From positions 1 through 17,604 of the forward strand of contig JAFZBT010000022.1 of assembly GCA_017561615.1 (NCBI GenBank): DNA of 17,604 bases, given 5' to 3'. Positions within the stretch are counted from its first letter, which is position 1. Each line of letters opens with the position of its first letter. The position numbers were made by a program, and so were the translations under genes. The stretch comes from Erysipelotrichaceae bacterium. Lineage in GTDB: Bacteria; Bacillota_I; Bacilli_A; Erysipelotrichales; Erysipelotrichaceae. Positions 6,520-12,832 of the stretch are shown here, piece by piece. The notes under the pieces were generated by a model. That model was not told the origin of the DNA. It searched no databases and was given only the letters and a program-made list of their open reading frames with translations.

Positions 6520-7809
6520 ATGAGTATGGCAGACAATCAGGTAATTGCAGCATTACAGATTGAAAACAGCGAGATCCGCATTCTGGTCGGACAGTTTTTC
6601 AATGATTCCTTCAATGTCCTGCTGCGCCACAGCGGCGTATGCCGGGGCATGGACGGGATCAGGATCATCGACGAGTCCAAGGCCGTCGACAGCGTCCGCA
6701 ATGCCGTCAATGAAGTCAGCCAGAAGCTCAGCGCTCCGCTTGAGAGCGTTCTGCTGATCATCCCCGCTCACCGCTTCAAGAGAGAGAAGAGATCGGTGGA
6801 TCTTCTGCTGGAAGATCATGTGGTCGGTTACGGCGATATCCGCAGCGTCATCCGCGAAGCCTACCGCACCAACGTCGGCAACGACTATGAGATCATCAAC
6901 GCGACCTCATCAAGCTATAAGATCAACTCCATCACCTACCCGCGCATCCCGCTGGGAGAAAAGGGAGACATGCTCAGCAGCGAAGTCGACCTGATCTGCG
7001 GTGACCGTCTGATCACTCACGATTACGTGTCGCTGATCGAGAAGGCCGGACTGAAGATCATCGACATCTGTCAGGACGGCTATGCCGGCTGCCGGGAAGC
7101 CGCCATCTTTGAGCAGAGCTATAACTGCTACATCGTCAACATCTACCTCAGCGGCTGCCACAGCGTCTACTCGCTGATCTACAACGGACGTCTGGTTGCC
7201 GGCTTCAGCGTCAACAAGGGCTACAACAGCCTGATCAGGCCGATCATGGAGAAGTACCATCTGTCCTACCGCGACGCCTCGCGGATGCTGTTCCGCTACG
7301 GACGCATCGGTCAGAGCGAAGGCGCCAACCGGCTGATCAACCGCTGGAAGGATGGCGATACCGAATACTCCATTACCTATGACAAGCTGCAGAAATGCAT
7401 ACAGGAAGCTTCGGAAAGCTTCATATACAACATCTGTTCCTATTGCCACAACATCGTGGACTACGAAAACCTCTCGGTGATCCTGACCGGACAGGGAGCA
7501 TCCCTGCAGGACATCGACCAGGTGCTGCAGCAGCGTTTCGACCGTAAGGTGACCTGTTACTGCCCGGACAAGCTGGGGGTCAGGGAAACCAGATGGACCG
7601 CCCTGCTGGGCATCTTCTACGAGTACAAGGAAACCGAGAAGATCAACGAAACCAGAAAGTGCAGCGTGGACATGGACGTCTACCGCGAGCACCTGCTGCC
7701 GGAAGATGAGGATCCCAGCGATGAGAACTCCATCACCGGAAGGCTGAAGAGCATTACCGACAAGCTGTTTGTTGAAGAAGAATACGAAGAGGAAAATGAG
7801 AATAGTTGA
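6520..7809 (+). CDS. ftsA: FtsA-like cell-division protein with degenerate nucleotide-binding motifs
   Basis: 429-residue actin-like protein directly upstream of ftsZ. FtsA tethers FtsZ polymers to the membrane at the division site. An SHS2-like stretch (SVLLIIPAHRFKREKRSV ... VVGYGDIRSVIREA) follows the N-terminal strand pair as in FtsA, and the end carries a plausible amphipathic membrane-targeting helix (ITGRLKSITDKLF) plus an acidic tail. The actin-fold ATP motifs are eroded: phosphate-1 reads LQIENS where FtsA has D-I-G-[TS]-S, and the second phosphate loop (VDIGGGTTD in FtsA) reads VNIYLSGCHS. Only LTGQGA resembles the adenosine motif. ATG 6520 follows AAAGGG by 5 bases; ATG 6526 is an alternative. 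The gene ends 11 bases before ftsZ. Family call good by context and C-terminus; ATP use doubtful. Confidence 0.8.
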   Translation: MSMADNQVIAALQIENSEIRILVGQFFNDSFNVLLRHSGVCRGMDGIRIIDESKAVDSVRNAVNEVSQKLSAPLESVLLIIPAHRFKREKRSVDLLLEDHVVGYGDIRSVIREAYRTNVGNDYEIINATSSSYKINSITYPRIPLGEKGDMLSSEVDLICGDRLITHDYVSLIEKAGLKIIDICQDGYAGCREAAIFEQSYNCYIVNIYLSGCHSVYSLIYNGRLVAGFSVNKGYNSLIRPIMEKYHLSYRDASRMLFRYGRIGQSEGANRLINRWKDGDTEYSITYDKLQKCIQEASESFIYNICSYCHNIVDYENLSVILTGQGASLQDIDQVLQQRFDRKVTCYCPDKLGVRETRWTALLGIFYEYKETEKINETRKCSVDMDVYREHLLPEDEDPSDENSITGRLKSITDKLFVEEEYEEENENS

Positions 7810-7820
7810 GGTGAGATGAG

Positions 7821-8891
7821 ATGACGAACTTTAATCCAGTTACGAAAATCAAGGTGTTCGGTATCGGCGGCGGCGGCAACAATGCCGTAAACCGGATGGT
7901 CGAAGCCGAACTCACCGGCGTGCAGTTCTACGTAGCCAATACGGACAAGCAGGTACTGGACGCTTCCCGGTGTGAAAACAAGATCCTTCTGGGATACAAT
8001 ACCACCCACGGCCTGGGTGCCGGCGGAAATCCCGCGGTCGGAAAGGCCGCTGCTGAAGAATCCCGTGAGGAGATCAAGGCAGCCATGCAGGGTACTGACA
8101 TGGTGTTCATCGCTGCCGGATTGGGCGGCGGTACCGGAACCGGCGCGGCTCCGGTGTTTGCCCAGTGCGCCCGGGAAGCCGGCGCGCTGACTATCGGCGT
8201 GGTAACCAAGCCCTTCGAATTCGAAGGCAAGAAGAGAATGATGCAGGCCATCGCCGGTCTGGATGAACTGAAGATGAACGTCGATTCGATCATCATCGTT
8301 CCCAATGAAAAGGTCAACTCCTACCTCGGCTCGCTGCCGATCAAGCAGGCCTTCATGGAGGCGGACAACGTTCTCCGTCAGGCTGTGCAGACGATCACCG
8401 ACCTGGTATCCTACAATGCCCAGATCAATCTGGACTTCGCTGACATCAGAACCGTCATGCAGGGCAAGGGCGCCGCACTGATCGGCGTCGGTCAGGCAAC
8501 CAGCGAGGAAATGACCAGCAAGGATCCCACCGAGATGGCCAAGGAAGCTGCCAAGAATGCCATCAACTGCCCGCTGCTGGAAGCCAATGTCCAGGGGGCC
8601 AAGAGCGCCATCATCAATGTCTCCGGCGGCGACATGCTGACCATCGACATTGCCAGAAGCGCCGTGGAATACATCAAGTCGGTTGCCGGCAATGACATTG
8701 ACATCTACTTCGGTCTGGTGATGAATGACGCGCTGCGTGATTCCATCGTGGTCACCATCATCGCCACCGGCTTTGAGGAAAGCCAGCAGTATGACGTGAT
8801 CTTCGGAGAGGACCGCTATGAAAAGAAGGAAGAGGAGAATCCCGTACCGACTGATGATTCCTCAGACTTCTTCAGCCGCCGATTCGAATAA
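7821..8891 (+). CDS. ftsZ: Cell-division GTPase FtsZ
   Basis: 356-residue tubulin homologue that polymerises into the Z-ring. N-terminal VFGIGGGGNNAVNRM, the tubulin signature GGGTGTG at 102-108, the T7-loop region LDFADIRTVMQGKG, and the C-terminal domain with NVSGGDMLTIDIA are all present. After the core (~residue 318) the linker is very short, and the last residues SSDFFSRRFE do not match the usual FtsA-binding peptide (D-I-P-x-F-L-R type), keeping only an aromatic-arginine pattern. GAGGTGAG lies just upstream, overlapping the stop of the ftsA-like gene. A hairpin follows the stop before the methyltransferase gene. The call is certain; the tail is odd. Confidence 0.98.
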   Translation: MTNFNPVTKIKVFGIGGGGNNAVNRMVEAELTGVQFYVANTDKQVLDASRCENKILLGYNTTHGLGAGGNPAVGKAAAEESREEIKAAMQGTDMVFIAAGLGGGTGTGAAPVFAQCAREAGALTIGVVTKPFEFEGKKRMMQAIAGLDELKMNVDSIIIVPNEKVNSYLGSLPIKQAFMEADNVLRQAVQTITDLVSYNAQINLDFADIRTVMQGKGAALIGVGQATSEEMTSKDPTEMAKEAAKNAINCPLLEANVQGAKSAIINVSGGDMLTIDIARSAVEYIKSVAGNDIDIYFGLVMNDALRDSIVVTIIATGFEESQQYDVIFGEDRYEKKEEENPVPTDDSSDFFSRRFE

Positions 8892-8897
8892 TAAACG

Positions 8898-8920
8898 AAT
8901 AGCCCTGCGGGGCTATTTCA
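8898..8920 (+). terminator. Hairpin between ftsZ and the methyltransferase (weak terminator or attenuator)
   Basis: Perfect 8-bp stem AATAGCCC / GGGCTATT with loop TGCG starts 7 bases after the ftsZ stop. The U-tract is poor (TTTC then A-rich), and a ribosome site follows at once, so it probably lowers rather than ends transcription. Confidence 0.55.
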
Positions 8921-8933
8921 AAAGGAAGAAAAC

Positions 8934-9650
8934 ATGCAGAAATACAAGAAGAATTCTGATTATTCATATGCTCTGGGAACGGAACCGACACTGCAGTTAT
9001 TGACCGATCATCCGGAGAGGGTACGCAATGTCTACATTCATTCCCGCCAGAACGACAACGAGATCTGCCGGCGGATCGAGAAGCTGGCAGCGGACAGCCG
9101 CATTGAGGTCATCCGAAGTGACCGGATCTTCAATATCCTTTCCGACAAGGAAAACTGCTATATCATGGCCCTCTTTGACAAGTATCAGGCCGACATCAGA
9201 CCGGAAGAGAACCACGTGGTTCTGGTCAATCCGGCCAACACCGGAAACCTGGGAACCATCATCCGGACTTCGATCGGCTTCGGCATCCGGGACATCGCCA
9301 TCATCTCCCCGGGAGTGGACATCTTCGATCCCCGGACCATCCGGGCTTCCATGGGCGCCTTCTTCCAGCTGCGCTTCCAGTACTTCGACAGCTTTGCGGA
9401 TTATCTGGAACATGCAGATGATCGGCCCATCTTCCCGTTCATGCTGGACGGTGCCCGGCAGCTTGATGAGATACAGATTCCGGAGAAGTACTCACTGGTC
9501 TTCGGCAACGAGGCCAGAGGGCTTGATCCGGTATATCAGACCTATGGCCAGTCGGTTCTGATCAGGCATTATCCGGTCATTGATTCGCTGAACCTGTGCA
9601 ATGCCGTCAGCATTGCCCTCTATGAGTTCACCAAGGGAAAGATAAGATAA
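8934..9650 (+). CDS. TrmH/SpoU-family (SPOUT) RNA 2'-O-methyltransferase
   Basis: 238-residue SAM-dependent enzyme that methylates a ribose 2'-OH in tRNA or rRNA. An N-terminal substrate-binding region (~1-90) is followed by the SPOUT knot: motif 1 NPANTGNLGTIIRT (99-112, with the catalytic Arg), motif 2 VFGNEARGL (189-197) and motif 3 DSLNLCNAVSIALYE (217-231). Motif 1 begins NPAN rather than the usual DPxN. The exact RNA target is not deducible. The ribosome site AAAGGA (8921-8926) lies 7 bases before the ATG. It follows ftsZ by 42 bases and is probably co-transcribed at a reduced level through the hairpin. Confidence 0.92.
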   Translation: MQKYKKNSDYSYALGTEPTLQLLTDHPERVRNVYIHSRQNDNEICRRIEKLAADSRIEVIRSDRIFNILSDKENCYIMALFDKYQADIRPEENHVVLVNPANTGNLGTIIRTSIGFGIRDIAIISPGVDIFDPRTIRASMGAFFQLRFQYFDSFADYLEHADDRPIFPFMLDGARQLDEIQIPEKYSLVFGNEARGLDPVYQTYGQSVLIRHYPVIDSLNLCNAVSIALYEFTKGKIR

Positions 9651-9652
9651 AG

Positions 9653-9681
9653 AATGCCGGCTGATTCAGCCGGCATTTTTC
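9653..9681 (+). terminator. Bidirectional terminator between convergent genes
   Basis: 11-bp perfect stem AATGCCGGCTG / CAGCCGGCATT with loop ATT and a following TTTT. It ends the plus-strand ftsZ-methyltransferase unit and overlaps the stop codon of the minus-strand transporter at 9666. Confidence 0.93.
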
Positions 9682-10343
9682 TGTTCAGCAAGCATCCGCC
9701 TCCAGCTGATGAGGCCATAGATGTCATTGATGAAGAAGAGCAGGTTGGGTATGATGACCAGCCAGGCTGAGGCATCCCCGGCCAGTAGTGGCGGGATCCA
9801 CAGAATGGTGGAAACGATGTCCTTGCTGATGAAGCAGTAATAGCTCAGAACACTGATGCGGGCGCAGAAGTAGAAGGCCATGACGGTCACGGCGATCGAA
9901 AGAGCCTGGACCGTCAGCATTTCGTCAGTATAGCGACAGAGTATCCGGCGGTACAGGGGAACGAGAAGCAGCTGCGAGATGATCAGCAGAATGACTTCTT
10001 TTTTTCCGGCCCGGGCGATGTCGACGGTGTTCTCACCGCTGTTGCGGCTTCTGAGCCAGTTGTACAGACCGTAAGCGGTCACGGGGATGACCAGCAGGGC
10101 GTTGACGACCTCTCCGTAGTACGCCTGTTTCCAGGCGATGAAAACGTACAGTATGCCCATGGCAAACTGCAGGAAGTAGCCTTCGATCCTGGCCTTGGTA
10201 AGCATAATGCCGCCCAGCACGCAGCAGTAGGCGTAGAAGACGGAAACAGCTGAGGCTTTGGTGATGATGGCGATGACAGTGTTGACGGCCAGACCGATGA
10301 TGATGTAAGTGGCTTCAAATGCGGTAAAGCTGATCTTCTTCAC
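9666..10343 (-). CDS. pnuC: PnuC-type nicotinamide riboside transporter
   Basis: 225-residue polytopic membrane protein with about seven hydrophobic helices. PnuC proteins move nicotinamide riboside or related vitamin precursors by facilitated diffusion, trapped by phosphorylation inside. Family-like features are YGEVVNALLVIPVTAYGLYNW in the middle (PnuC has W-Y-x-x-W-type substrate residues here), the charged loop after it, and the C-terminal NDIYGLISWRRML. It begins with GTG, 6 bases after a perfect AGGAGG. No partner kinase or NadR is adjacent. A thiamine or riboflavin precursor is possible, as related PnuT/PnuX members exist. It overlaps the terminator at its end. Confidence 0.75.
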   Translation of the reverse strand: MKKISFTAFEATYIIIGLAVNTVIAIITKASAVSVFYAYCCVLGGIMLTKARIEGYFLQFAMGILYVFIAWKQAYYGEVVNALLVIPVTAYGLYNWLRSRNSGENTVDIARAGKKEVILLIISQLLLVPLYRRILCRYTDEMLTVQALSIAVTVMAFYFCARISVLSYYCFISKDIVSTILWIPPLLAGDASAWLVIIPNLLFFINDIYGLISWRRMLAEQKNAG

Positions 10344-10367
10344 GGATGTCCTCCTGAATGCATATTC

Positions 10368-10395
10368 ATTTAATCATAAATACGTGCCCGTGCAA
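10368..10395 (-). promoter_or_regulatory. Promoter of the PnuC gene
   Basis: On the minus strand: TTGCAC (plus 10390-10395), 16-base spacer, and an extended -10 TGATTAAAT (plus 10368-10376). The leader would be ~17 bases and carry the AGGAGG. No riboswitch-like structure fits in it. No convincing plus-strand promoter was found in the same 10344-10460 gap. Confidence 0.5.
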
Positions 10396-10460
10396 ATACC
10401 CGCGTTTACTTCAGGATTATCGGCTTCAGCTGACAATTATCTACTGGAGGAAACGAGGTT

Positions 10461-11051
10461 ATGTATCAGGTCAACGAGAATTCTCTCGAACAACTGCAGG
10501 AGATCACCGAAAGGATCATTCAGCTGCAATCGCTGAGCGAGCGGCTGCGGACCCAATGCGGTCTGAAAGGCATCGACTATCAGCGCAGCGTTCTTATCTG
10601 TCATGACGGTGACGGGCCGCAGGCCAGGCTTCTCAGTCAGCTTTGCGCGCTGGAAGCGCGGATGGAAAGCCTGCAGGCCAGAAAACAGCAGATGTGCCTG
10701 GAACTGGTTGATTACCTGCTGGCTCTGCCCGGACAGTCACGCCGGGATTTTGCGATCGAATACTATCTTCACGGCAACCGCAATTTCAAGGACATCGCCT
10801 CCCGGATCGGACTGTCGCTGGAAAGGACCTATCATCTGCGCCGGGAAGTCAGGGAAGCATTTCTCCTCCTGCTTCAGAAGCGCATTCAGCAGCAGTTCAA
10901 TGACACCTTCCTGACAGAAGACGACAATTGCCAGCAGTGCAGTGACACCTTCCTGACAGAAGACGACAATTGCCAGCAGTGCAGTGACACCTTCCTGACA
11001 GAAGACGACAATTGCCAGCAGTGCAGTGACACTGATGATGTGGTAGGTTGA
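10461..11051 (+). CDS. Sigma-region-4/ArpU-like small regulator with C-terminal CxxC repeats
   Basis: 196-residue protein. The N-terminal half is a coiled-coil-like helical region (Q/E/L-rich, ~6-90, ending in ALEARMESLQARKQQMC). It leads into a helix-turn-helix like that of small phage-type sigma-related proteins (DUF1492/ArpU style): DFAIEYYLHG...FKDIASRIGLSLERTYHLRREV (~95-130). From residue 148 come three identical 14-residue repeats DTFLTEDDNCQQCS, then DTDDVVG. Each repeat contains a CxxC pair and is acidic. A DNA-binding transcription-regulator role is inferred from the HTH only. The ATG follows GGAGG by 10 bases and a closer GAGGT. The next gene starts 4 bases after the stop, so it heads the surface-protein operon. 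Confidence 0.7.
   Translation: MYQVNENSLEQLQEITERIIQLQSLSERLRTQCGLKGIDYQRSVLICHDGDGPQARLLSQLCALEARMESLQARKQQMCLELVDYLLALPGQSRRDFAIEYYLHGNRNFKDIASRIGLSLERTYHLRREVREAFLLLLQKRIQQQFNDTFLTEDDNCQQCSDTFLTEDDNCQQCSDTFLTEDDNCQQCSDTDDVVG
10902..11027 (+). repeat. Three perfect 42-bp tandem repeats in the regulator gene
   Basis: Units at 10902-10943, 10944-10985 and 10986-11027 are identical base for base, including all third codon positions, and keep frame (14 codons). Each starts GACACCTTCCTG and ends CAGCAGTGCAGT. The flanks keep a trace of the unit: CAGCAGTTCAAT just before and GACAC just after. The identity implies a recent expansion. Confidence 0.98.
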
Positions 11052-11055
11052 TATT

Positions 11056-11529
11056 GTGAGAAAAGTGAGGATTGCCGTTCTGACAGCGCTGCTGGCTGCG
11101 GGCTGCTATGCTTCGGTACTTATGGGCCGGCAGGCGGCGGAAGAAACGGCATCGGGAAATGACCGCTGTCTGGCAGCGGATTCAGGATTGAAGAATAGCG
11201 GTTTCACCGCTTTTCAAAAGAACCTTCAGCCGCTGCCGTCAGAGCCATTGCTGAAAATGCCGCAGTACAGGGATCTTGCCGAGGCCAGGGGAGAAAAACC
11301 GGCAGCTGATCAGCAGGAAGGATGCTGGCAGGATGTCCATCGGCTGGTCCGTTATTACTGGCTGAACAGTACGGACGGCAGCTACCGGATCTTTGCTGAT
11401 TACCGGCAGTGGTGCCTGGCTGTTCAGCAGTTGGAAATCAACGGGATTGAATGCGTCAGCGGCAGCGACTGGCGCAGCGAGAAGATCGGCCGCATCTTCA
11501 TTGCGGGTTCTTCGGGAGAAGACAGATGA
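11056..11529 (+). CDS. Small membrane-anchored or lipid-anchored protein of unknown function
   Basis: 157 residues, not recognised. Starts with GTG 4 bases after the regulator stop, with only a weak AGG-type ribosome site. A short positive N-terminus (MRKVR) and hydrophobic segment (IAVLTALLAAGCYASVLMG) make a signal or anchor; LAAGC could be a lipobox with C17, although Ala rather than Leu sits at -3. A polar linker (~25-85) follows, then a folded-looking region with QDVHRLVRYYWLNSTDGSYRI and EINGIECVSGSDW. Its end overlaps the next gene in ATGA. Predicted extracytoplasmic; probably works with the following repeat protein. No function is proposed. Confidence 0.6.
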   Translation: MRKVRIAVLTALLAAGCYASVLMGRQAAEETASGNDRCLAADSGLKNSGFTAFQKNLQPLPSEPLLKMPQYRDLAEARGEKPAADQQEGCWQDVHRLVRYYWLNSTDGSYRIFADYRQWCLAVQQLEINGIECVSGSDWRSEKIGRIFIAGSSGEDR

Positions 11530-12731
11530 AAGACAGAAGAAAGATGATCGCGGTGCTGATACTGGTACTGCTTTTGGCATACATGGTGATCATCCTCTGC
11601 CGCCGGGCAGCATCCAGACGGCAGTTCAGGATCATCTTCCGTGAAGACGTTCAGTGGACTTATGAATCCTGTGATCAGCTTCTCGACCCCCTGAGCCTGA
11701 TCCAGTCAACTGAAGGGATAACCGTTTTTCCGGAGATGATCGATCTGCGCCTGCTGGGAGAGACCACGGTAACATATACGGCGGTCTCTTCCCGTGAGCT
11801 GACGGTAAACAGAACGGTCAGAGTAATTGAACCGCTGATCACCGTCATCAGACCGGAGGTCTGCGTTGCCGTTGGCGAAGCGTATGATCCGGCGGATAAC
11901 ATCAGATCGCAGTATGACTGTACCTTCCTGCCGGCGGCCATCGATACTTCCCGGGAGGAAGTAATAAGCGTTACTGTCACTGCGGAGGGAGAAGGTCTGA
12001 AAAGCGAAAAGAGCTTTTCCGTGATCGTTACGTCATCCGGCATGGTATGGGTCGTCGATGAACCTTATCAGCCGGCCCGGATAATTGATGTCTGGATAGT
12101 CGATCAGCCTGCCCGTCCGGAAAAAGGTCACTGGCAGATCATCGAGCCGGCCGTCAGTGAACAGGGACATTATGAGGAAGTTGAAGTTCCGGAACAGGGC
12201 CACTGGCAGGAGGTCGTCATCAGTCCGGAAGTTCCGGAACAGGGCCACTGGGAGACGGTCCATCATGAGGCGGTTACCCATCAGCAGCCGGTTTATGAGG
12301 AGGTGAAGGTCTGGGTATTTGATTTTTCGGATGGATTCAGCATCAGGATATCGCAGGCTGAACTGACGGAAATGGGGCTGACAGCGACACAGTATGCGGC
12401 CAGGTATGAGGACTCTCATCCCGGAGTTACCGGAAAATGGCACAGCGAAATGGAGAAACGCCTGACCGGTTATCAGACTGTGGTCGATAAGCCGGCATAC
12501 GATGAACAGATCTGGATCGTCGATGTTCCCTATCAGCCGGCTGTCCGGGAGCGAAAGTGGGTAACGGATGTAAAGGCACACACAGAAAGACGCTGGGTGG
12601 TTGACGTGGAGGCACAGCCGGAAAGAAAGAAGTGGGTCGTCGATGAACCGGCCCGGGATGAAGAAGGCCATTGGGAACAGCGCCTGATTCCCGAGGTTGA
12701 AGAACGCGGGCACTGGGAAACAGCAGCCTGA
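11526..12731 (+). CDS. Membrane-anchored surface protein with W-V-V-D / G-H-W-E repeats
   Basis: 401 residues. An N-terminal membrane anchor (MIAVLILVLLLAYMVIIL) is followed by two beta-rich Ig-like segments (~35-95, ~96-168). From ~172 to the end comes a low-complexity array of two alternating motifs: W[IV]VD-x-P (WVVDEPY, WIVDQPA, WIVDVPY, WVVDVEA, WVVDEPA) and E-x-G-H-[WY]-[EQ] (EKGHWQ, EQGHYE, EQGHWQ, EQGHWE, EEGHWE, ERGHWE). A conserved-looking insert (FDFSDGFSIRIS...GVTGKWHSEMEKRLTGYQ) separates two blocks. Similar aromatic VVDKPAYDE-type arrays are known to me in gut Bacillota surface proteins, often with Cys-rich fingers that are missing here. Start 11526 is set by GGGAG 7 bases upstream and the ATGA overlap. 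Function unknown; wall or ligand binding is inferred. Confidence 0.65.
   Translation: MKDRRKMIAVLILVLLLAYMVIILCRRAASRRQFRIIFREDVQWTYESCDQLLDPLSLIQSTEGITVFPEMIDLRLLGETTVTYTAVSSRELTVNRTVRVIEPLITVIRPEVCVAVGEAYDPADNIRSQYDCTFLPAAIDTSREEVISVTVTAEGEGLKSEKSFSVIVTSSGMVWVVDEPYQPARIIDVWIVDQPARPEKGHWQIIEPAVSEQGHYEEVEVPEQGHWQEVVISPEVPEQGHWETVHHEAVTHQQPVYEEVKVWVFDFSDGFSIRISQAELTEMGLTATQYAARYEDSHPGVTGKWHSEMEKRLTGYQTVVDKPAYDEQIWIVDVPYQPAVRERKWVTDVKAHTERRWVVDVEAQPERKKWVVDEPARDEEGHWEQRLIPEVEERGHWETAA
12183..12251 (+). repeat. Pair of identical 24-bp units in the repeat protein gene
   Basis: GAAGTTCCGGAACAGGGCCA and the next four bases (CTGG) occur at 12183-12206 and again at 12228-12251. They encode EVPEQGHW twice. 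Other copies of the motif have diverged at the DNA level, so this pair is a recent duplication. Confidence 0.9.
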
Positions 12732-12755
12732 GGAAAAAACGAAGATAATCATGGG

Positions 12756-12799
12756 AAAGACTGGGAAACCGGTCTTTTCTGTTGGGCAGCCAGGCTGCC
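12756..12799 (+). terminator. Intrinsic terminator with GAAA loop, plus a second hairpin
   Basis: AAAGACTGG / CCGGTCTTT (one G-T pair) closed by a GAAA tetraloop, followed by TTCTGTT; then a 6-bp hairpin GGCAGC-CAG-GCTGCC at 12785-12799. They lie in the 101-base gap between the repeat protein and the large hydrolase. The first probably limits transcription into the hydrolase gene. Confidence 0.7.
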
Positions 12800-12832
12800 G
12801 GATAAATGACAGATAGAAAGGAAACTGAATTG

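Noticed and set aside
10344..10460. NAD- or thiamine-type riboswitch before the PnuC gene
   Set aside because: The predicted leader is only ~17 bases long and shows no aptamer-like conserved elements.
10902..11027. CRISPR-like array
   Set aside because: The three 42-bp units are directly adjacent with no spacers and lie in frame within a coding sequence.
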